From contig JAACJO010000104.1 of NCBI GenBank assembly GCA_013368445.1, forward strand, positions 1 to 13,505: a stretch of DNA of 13,505 nucleotides, read 5' to 3'. Position 1 is the stretch's first letter; each line of letters begins with the position of its first letter. Origin of the DNA: Leucocoprinus leucothites. Lineage: Eukaryota > Basidiomycota > Agaricomycetes > Agaricales > Agaricaceae. Shown here in pieces: positions 8,916 to 13,505 of the stretch. Position numbers and translations under genes: made by a program. The notes beneath the pieces were generated by a model. It worked only from the letters and a program-made list of their open reading frames with translations, was not told where the DNA came from and did no database searches.

Positions 8916-10393
8916 GCCGGTAAACAATTCCTCCTCTCCTCTCCTTCCTCCCTCCCTCTCACCTCACCAGCGGGAAGCACGTCATACGTAAACAACAGCC
9001 CTCTCAACACTCTCACTGTCTCCTCCGCATCTCTAAACGCGGTAAATTTGAGAGTATGAAGTGTAGAGCCAACGATGTCGAATACATCTAGCCATTCGTC
9101 GGCAGAGTGGAATACAGAGAGTTCGAGTGTGTGGAGGGATTTTGTGTGAAGGAGAAAGGATTTCCAAAGGGATGGGTCGGTTGTGGGTGGTAGTGGAGGT
9201 GGTACTGGATCGGGAGGGTTGGCAGCGGCGGCAGGGACAACAGGAACAGGGGCAGGGGCTGCTGCTGCTGGAGCAGGTGGAGCAGCGGCAGGGGGAACAA
9301 CAACAGCAACAGCATTTGGTGGTGGCGGTTGGGGTACGGGTGGCTGTAATGGAAGAAGAGGGGTATCGGTAAGCGGCCGTGACAAGGGATGCGAAAGCCC
9401 CAGCACCAAATGCCGCAAATTCGGTAAACGAACATAGGTATACAAAAACACATCCCAGTCCGCCAACGAACCCACCCACTCAAATTTCGTCAAATGCTCT
9501 AGCTCGACGACTTGAGTAGATGGGTTGTGCATCACCACATCTACAGATCGATGCGGCGGACGGGGAGAGGTACATCGAAACTCTTGGAGTCGTGTGCACT
9601 TGACCAGTGTCTCTAAACACTGACTCGCAGGAAGCGCACTCAACTCTAACACCGTCATTTGTTCCCAAAGCCGTAGCGTCTCATGAGGTAGATGATACCC
9701 CATAAACGATATCCTCGTCAACACCGGCGCATTGACAAACATCGCCTCGTCGTATCTCGACAGGGGCGCCCCTCGCAAGCTAATCTCCACTTTTCTCAGC
9801 TGCGGAAACTGAGCATGTGTGAGTTTGGGAGCGAGCATGGCCCATCGTTGGCGGAGGGAAGATTTGGATGTGCAAACGAGGGAAGCGATGTTGTGCGAGT
9901 TTTCGATAAAGACGGCGCGAAGGATTTCTTCTGAAGAGGCAGAGGGTGAAGAGGATAGTCTGTCGAGTTTGATCTGGACATGGATAGGAAGTGCACGGGC
10001 ATTGGCGAAATAGAGTCTGAGCAAATGTGCATCAGAGGGTTGAGCGTTGCGATGAATGGGAACAGGATCCGTAAACGTCCACAAGATGGGTGTAGACCAT
10101 GCTATCTGGCGCCAATGAGAGCACACAGAGCCGATAAGCAGTGGAGATGCCCTAGAAGCGGGTGATTTCGTGGTAGAGGAAGAGGAAGAAGGTGGTTGGG
10201 CAGCCGCAGCAAAGATGAGAGCAAGAGTTTCTGGAGGAAGAGCGCGAGAGATGGGACGGATGGCATTGAGTCTTCTGAGGAGAGCAGCACGGGCAGAATT
10301 TAGTCTTGCGATCTCAGAGTCGAGTCGCTGCACCGTCGCAGTCAGGAACACCACCTCTTCCATTAAACCCTCCTTTGCTACAAACCACACCAC
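8330..10393 (-). CDS. F-box domain protein, intronless
   Basis: Predicted substrate-receptor subunit of an SCF (Skp1-Cullin-F-box) ubiquitin ligase. It is a single 687-codon reading frame. Residues about 11-45 form an amphipathic coiled-coil-like helix (VQRLDSEIARLNSARAALLR). Residues about 46-108 are the F-box as found in agaricomycete families: LPPETLALIFAAA, then a Ser-rich insert, then VCSHWRQIAWSTPILWTF. Residues about 195-335 and 410-515 contain leucine-rich-like strands (FPQLRKVEI, LPNLRHLVLG, LHTLKF, LPALKTLHVAL) that probably form the substrate-binding solenoid. A Pro/Ala/Val low-complexity insert (about 341-405) interrupts it, and the tail from about 540 is Ser/Thr/Asp-rich. A second in-frame Met at codon 11 (10363) is a possible start. 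The target is unknown. A decayed copy of its end lies at 2277-2839. Confidence 0.8.
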   Translation of the reverse strand: MVWFVAKEGLMEEVVFLTATVQRLDSEIARLNSARAALLRRLNAIRPISRALPPETLALIFAAAAQPPSSSSSTTKSPASRASPLLIGSVCSHWRQIAWSTPILWTFTDPVPIHRNAQPSDAHLLRLYFANARALPIHVQIKLDRLSSSPSASSEEILRAVFIENSHNIASLVCTSKSSLRQRWAMLAPKLTHAQFPQLRKVEISLRGAPLSRYDEAMFVNAPVLTRISFMGYHLPHETLRLWEQMTVLELSALPASQCLETLVKCTRLQEFRCTSPRPPHRSVDVVMHNPSTQVVELEHLTKFEWVGSLADWDVFLYTYVRLPNLRHLVLGLSHPLSRPLTDTPLLPLQPPVPQPPPPNAVAVVVPPAAAPPAPAAAAPAPVPVVPAAAANPPDPVPPPLPPTTDPSLWKSFLLHTKSLHTLELSVFHSADEWLDVFDIVGSTLHTLKFTAFRDAEETVRVLRGLLFTYDVLPAGEVRGREEGEERRNCLPALKTLHVALDLHPERARVVLDVLCSRRIRPLAAVPPPIQVVDSDTVTLASTISSVSTVSNSSSSAGSSVSGGEVDPNDWLADPRVDDEIWADRVKDDDDPSRSLECGTSTTSTSTSTSSPTCTYTTTSTSTIPLPNNDNSTTKSNARSSSMRTRLEHATIKCWPFGFEFGERERSVCELLRRSGMVLEVLGGAGE

Positions 10394-10427
10394 TTAATAT
10401 TATATACCCTTCCCACGCTCCCTCCAC
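10394..10427. promoter_or_regulatory. Short bidirectional promoter between F-box and TatD genes
   Basis: Only 34 bp separate the two outward-facing start codons. The spacer is AT-rich at one end (TTAATATTATATACCC, 10395-10410) and pyrimidine-rich toward the TatD gene. At least one gene must begin transcription inside the other's transcribed region, or use a downstream start (F-box codon 11 at 10363, TatD Met at 10467), which widens the gap to as much as 103 bp. Confidence 0.55.
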
Positions 10428-11682
10428 ATGTCCCTCACACGAGCCTTTCACGCATCTGCACGCGCCATGGGCAAGAAAAAATCAAATACCCCCTCGGAGA
10501 ACTGGCTCCTCTTGCCTACACCGCCCTCAACAACGCCCATCGTTGACACCCATACTCATCTCGCTTCCACGTTTGAGTCTTACCGCCAGCGTTACAAACA
10601 AGCCAAGCACGAGACTGTTTTTGATTTTCTGCGTGGCTTTTATGCAGGTCGAAATGTCGAATCGATCATCGATGTCTGGTGTGAGGCACCTGTGCGCAAG
10701 CTATGGCGCGAGTTTGCCGATTCTGCTATTAACGCTGAAGATCGAAAGAGTAAATGGGATGGAATCGAGTATTGGTTCGTAATGGGTACGTGGTCCCTGT
10801 CATTCAAATAACAAACGCTCACACACAATCAGGCGTCCATCCGTGAGTTTTTTAAAACCCACAGGCTCATAATCTAATGTCTCATCCAGCCACGAAGCCA
10901 AACACTACACCGATGAAGTCGAAGCCGAGATGTCCGCCTCCTTTCCTCCTCAATCAACACGCGCTGATCTCTCTCCACAGCATAGAAGCCATGTCCCATT
11001 CACGCTGCGTCGGCTGGGGCGAGATGGGCCTCGACTACCACTACGACCTCTCTCCACGCGACGTCCAACGTTCTGTATTCCGTCGTCAACTCAAGCATGC
11101 CATCCGTCTCGGTAAACCTTTGACTATACATACGAGAGAAGCGGACGACGACACAGAGGCCATCTTGAAAGAAGAGGTCCCTAAAGATCATCCAGTGCGT
11201 AACGCAACACTATTCCATCCTCTAGCTCATTCGCTTTCTAGATCCACATACACTGCTTCACAGACTCGCCTGGCTTTGCATCCAACCTCCTCGCACACTT
11301 TCCCAATCTCTACATCGGCATCACCGGTCCGTCCTCCCTCCCCCTCCCTTTCTCACTTACTCACACCTTGACAGGCGTAATAACCTACGCATCAAACCTC
11401 TCCACATCCCAAGTCGTTCAAAACCTCATCTCTTCCTCTTCCCAGCTCCGAATCCTACTAGAAACAGACGCCCCATATATGATCCCCGCTAATCTCTACT
11501 CCTCACTCCCCTCTACCCTTGACGGCGAATCTCTTAAAAGTAGAAAATTGCCAATCTGTCATTCGGCGATGATTCCTTGGGTTGCAGAGTTTGTGGCTAA
11601 CGTTGCCAATCAAGAAGAGTGGACCGCGGAGAGGGTTATGACGACGGCGAGAGAGAACGCCAAGAGGGTGTATCGTATTTGA
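10428..11682 (+). CDS. TatD-type metal-dependent hydrolase (Scn1-like)
   Basis: Predicted TIM-barrel metallo-hydrolase of the TatD DNase family. Fungal relatives include S. pombe Scn1, known as a Cut9-interacting protein. Exons are 10428-10785, 10833-10842, 10890-10931, 10981-11194, 11242-11326 and 11375-11682. All five introns are 47-49 bp and phases agree, giving 338 aa. Metal ligands are all present: H42 and H44 (VDTHTHL), E151 (GWGEMGLDYHY), H187 (TIHTREAD), H212 (IHIHCFTD) and D268 (LLETDAPY). GVHPHEAKHY is also typical of the family. Exon 2 is only 10 nt and encodes the centre of GVHP. Two starts are possible: 10428 gives an Arg/Ala/Ser-rich N-terminus (LTRAFHASARAM) resembling a mitochondrial presequence, while 10467 has a better Kozak context (GCCATGG). 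The substrate is not evident; DNase, RNase or another phosphodiesterase role is inferred from the family. Confidence 0.92.
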
Positions 11683-11802
11683 TTGCGGCGATGTATAATA
11701 CGACTATTGTGATGTCAACACTACAATCGAATATTGCACAACTCGGATTTCACATTCCCGCCCACTTTTGCTGCCCAAGCAAGCACCATTAGTCCAAGAA
11801 GA

Positions 11803-11808
11803 AATAAA
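11803..11808 (+). terminator. Candidate poly(A) signal for the TatD gene
   Basis: A canonical AATAAA lies about 120 bp after the TatD stop codon, in the space before the convergent small-protein gene. Transcripts ending here would not reach deep into the opposing coding region. Confidence 0.4.
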
Positions 11809-11871
11809 ACATTTGTATACTTCTGCATTACAGAGCGAACCACGACTACTCCTACACCCACACCAACACAA

Positions 11872-12135
11872 CTAATAATATCCACCGTGGTGACCACCAC
11901 CATTACCACCGCCATTGCCATTGCCACCTTGTCCTGGGAGTGGCGGGAGGACACAACAAATAGTATTCGGCGTCTCACATTTCTTGGTCACCTGCGCAGG
12001 CACATGCCAACCTTTGGGGCACTGATGGCCCACACAGAAACCTTCCAAGCCTTCGCCTTCACATCGGTTTGTTTGAGCACTAGCACCGATGACCAGAGTG
12101 AAAAGGGCGGCAACGACGGTGTTGGTGAATTTCAT
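11872..12135 (-). CDS. Small secreted cysteine-rich protein with Gly/His tail
   Basis: I know no function for it. The start at 12135 gives 87 aa; another Met at 12147 adds only MIQN before it. Residues 1-20 are a clear signal peptide (VVAALFTLVIGASA, cleavage before QTN). The mature 67 residues contain six cysteines spaced C-x8-C-x4-C-x13-C-x6-CC, consistent with three disulfides, but this is not the eight-cysteine hydrophobin pattern. The C-terminus is a glycine-rich tail with histidines (GGGNGGGHHGGYY) that could bind metal or wall polymers. No intron is needed in the coding part. A 5' UTR intron at 12303-12237 (GTCAGT...CTACAG) is plausible. Size, secretion and cysteines fit an apoplastic effector or structural protein, which is inference only. 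It is convergent with the TatD gene, with 189 bp between stop codons. Confidence 0.75.
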   Translation of the reverse strand: MKFTNTVVAALFTLVIGASAQTNRCEGEGLEGFCVGHQCPKGWHVPAQVTKKCETPNTICCVLPPLPGQGGNGNGGGNGGGHHGGYY

Positions 12136-12360
12136 ATTCTGGATCATGGAAGTAAGTGACACGGTTATTTTTGAACGGATAGATAACTCGCTTACTTCGG
12201 ATATAAAGAGTTGGCGCTAATTATAGGTGACTCAACCTGTAGATAGCAGTCTAGATGTTGATGAGCGAACAACTCCACGTTATATACAAAGTAAAAGACT
12301 GACCTGTGTGTAGAGAAAAGAAAATCGTCGAATTTTCTGAGCTCCTACTCCTACAGCACG

Positions 12361-12370
12361 CCTTTTATAC
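12361..12370 (-). promoter_or_regulatory. TATA box of the small secreted protein gene
   Basis: The minus strand reads GTATAAAAGG, about 225 bp upstream of the start codon. That distance suits a transcript with a leader of about 190 nt, including the proposed 67-bp 5' UTR intron at 12237-12303. Confidence 0.5.
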
Positions 12371-13162
12371 AAACCATGAACTCGGCTTGTCCGAAACCAT
12401 CTCGAAATTTATGTCAAAGGATTTCATAATAAAAGAACCTCGTGGCTTCTGCAAATTATCACACCTGGATCAAATCGACTTCTAGACCATTAAACGAGGG
12501 CAAAGAGGACATGCAGAATGCACCTAGAAGGTTGTTTTCTTATCAAAGTAGCGCCAACACGTGTTGTGTGGGGAGAAATCAACGTTATTGAATTCAAAAT
12601 GTCGAAATGGTCCCCTCCACCGGTGGACACGATTCATGTTCACTTTTACATATGAGGCACTGGAGTGGCAGTGCCACGGGCATACCAAATATCAACAAAG
12701 TTCAAACAAAAGAAACTATGAGTCATAGTTTTCTGTGTCAATCACTTCTGAAAGGGCTCCAGAAGCATCGAGTGCGGCCTGGGAGTATTTCAAGTCAAAT
12801 ACCTGATGACTGCCTTCACAAAACCTCATTTCCGAACGACTGACACTTGAGATTTTCAAATTCACGAATTTGGAGGCTTACTAAGCTGATTATATAAAGT
12901 GCTGGTATAGGCGACACCTGACTTACCCACCGTTTTACTAGTAGAAGGTGGAGGGACATTGGAATGGTTTGTTTCTAAATCCGTTTAGAGAATAATACCC
13001 ACCGCTTTCAGGGTCTAGGACCCATCTGGCGATAAATTCTTCGCAGTTCTAGTGGATGTGGGATAATTAATTGAGAACTCGGTTCTGCGATGGTGCGGGT
13101 CACCTAAACACCGCTACTTTTGTGCAACTGAAAAAAGCGGTGCAAGATTTAGTCTGATTTTT

Positions 13163-13221
13163 TTATTCCTCTGGTTAAAGTGCTTCTTTTGACAAGCTGA
13201 ATTGATTGTCCAGAGGGATAA
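13163..13221. repeat. Inverted repeat, 12-bp arms
   Basis: The left arm TTATTCCTCTGG (13163-13174) is the reverse complement of the right arm CCAGAGGGATAA (13210-13221) apart from one position. The arms are separated by 35 nt and could form a hairpin. Confidence 0.6.
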
Positions 13222-13289
13222 ATAATCGGGTCAAAAATGACGGAGTTATTCTTTCGGCTCGGCCTGAAAATGGCCGCATCACAAGCGCC

Positions 13290-13334
13290 TGACTAATATA
13301 TGGTATTTATTTACTGTTTTTGGTATATTAGTCA
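13290..13334. repeat. Inverted repeat, perfect 11-bp arms
   Basis: TGACTAATATA (13290-13300) and TATATTAGTCA (13324-13334) are perfect reverse complements around a 23-nt T-rich loop. The position in an AT-rich non-coding tract suggests a hairpin, a small MITE-like remnant or a structured 3' end of an off-window gene. Confidence 0.65.
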
Positions 13335-13505
13335 TCACGGGAAAATAACATAATTTTATAATATATTAACCTTTTGTCACCCTAGTGCTCTTGTTCCTTC
13401 CACCCAGGATCATTCTCGGGTTTGTGTCTTGGTCAGGAGTTCGAATGACAGCCTCATTGATATTTTGCAATTTTTTTAGGAATTAATATTTTTTTGGACT
13501 TGGTC

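Larger units (their letters stand above)
12371..13505. other. Non-coding region to the right edge
   Basis: About 1.1 kb with no gene that I can support. One short open frame (12607-12843) has no recognisable content. The left part should include upstream regulatory DNA of the small secreted protein gene. A TATA-like TATATAAAG occurs on the plus strand near 12890 but no open frame follows. The right half becomes AT-rich and contains the inverted repeats listed separately. Confidence 0.4.

Noticed and set aside
9183..9437. Gly/Ala-rich plus-strand ORF inside the F-box gene
   Set aside because: It is the antisense reading of the Pro/Ala triplet-repeat tract and has no independent coding signal.
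12607..12843. 78-codon plus-strand ORF
   Set aside because: There is no signal peptide, domain, or splice context, and it lies in otherwise non-coding DNA.
13431..13445. GAGTTCGAATGAC resembling a tRNA B-box, near a T-run
   Set aside because: The bases around the TTCGAAT loop do not pair as a T-stem and no A-box or cloverleaf can be built. A degenerate SINE is possible but not supportable.

Overview
The window is nuclear DNA of a filamentous fungus, most likely an agaricomycete basidiomycete. The reasons are many short GT-AG introns (46-54 bp), agaricomycete-style F-box and NACHT families, a CBM1-GH62 hemicellulase and a small secreted cysteine-rich protein. A plant-associated Rhizoctonia/Ceratobasidium-like lineage would fit, but that is inference only. 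There are no bacterial operons, CRISPR arrays, rRNA genes or convincing tRNA genes.

Layout, left to right. (1) 1-901, minus: 5' part of an AAAP-family amino-acid transporter, five exons resolved, running off the left edge. (2) 1007-2839: copy A of an old direct segmental duplication, carrying a decayed C-terminal fragment of an F-box gene (2277-2839, minus). (3) 2924-3778, plus: a five-exon candidate gene I do not recognise. (4) 4333-4879, plus: remnant of a NACHT-type STAND NTPase with a premature stop and damaged Walker A and B motifs. (5) 5079-6390, minus: intact secreted CBM1-GH62 alpha-L-arabinofuranosidase, four exons. (6) 7137-8915: copy B of the duplication, whose right part is the 3' end of (7) an intact intronless 687-aa F-box gene (8330-10393, minus). 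(8) Divergent from it, with 34 bp between start codons: a six-exon TatD/Scn1-type metal-dependent hydrolase (10428-11682, plus). (9) Convergent with that: a small secreted six-cysteine protein with a Gly/His tail (11872-12135, minus). (10) 12370-13505: AT-rich non-coding DNA with a cluster of inverted repeats.

The genes do not form a pathway. The secreted GH62 enzyme (arabinoxylan debranching), the small secreted protein and the amino-acid transporter are compatible with growth on or in plant tissue. The F-box and TatD genes probably share a very compact bidirectional promoter. The accessory character of the window comes from the segmental duplication, the dead NACHT gene and the unassigned gene next to the duplication breakpoint. 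Gene models were built by eye from reading frame, splice signals and family similarity. No alignment or database search could be run.
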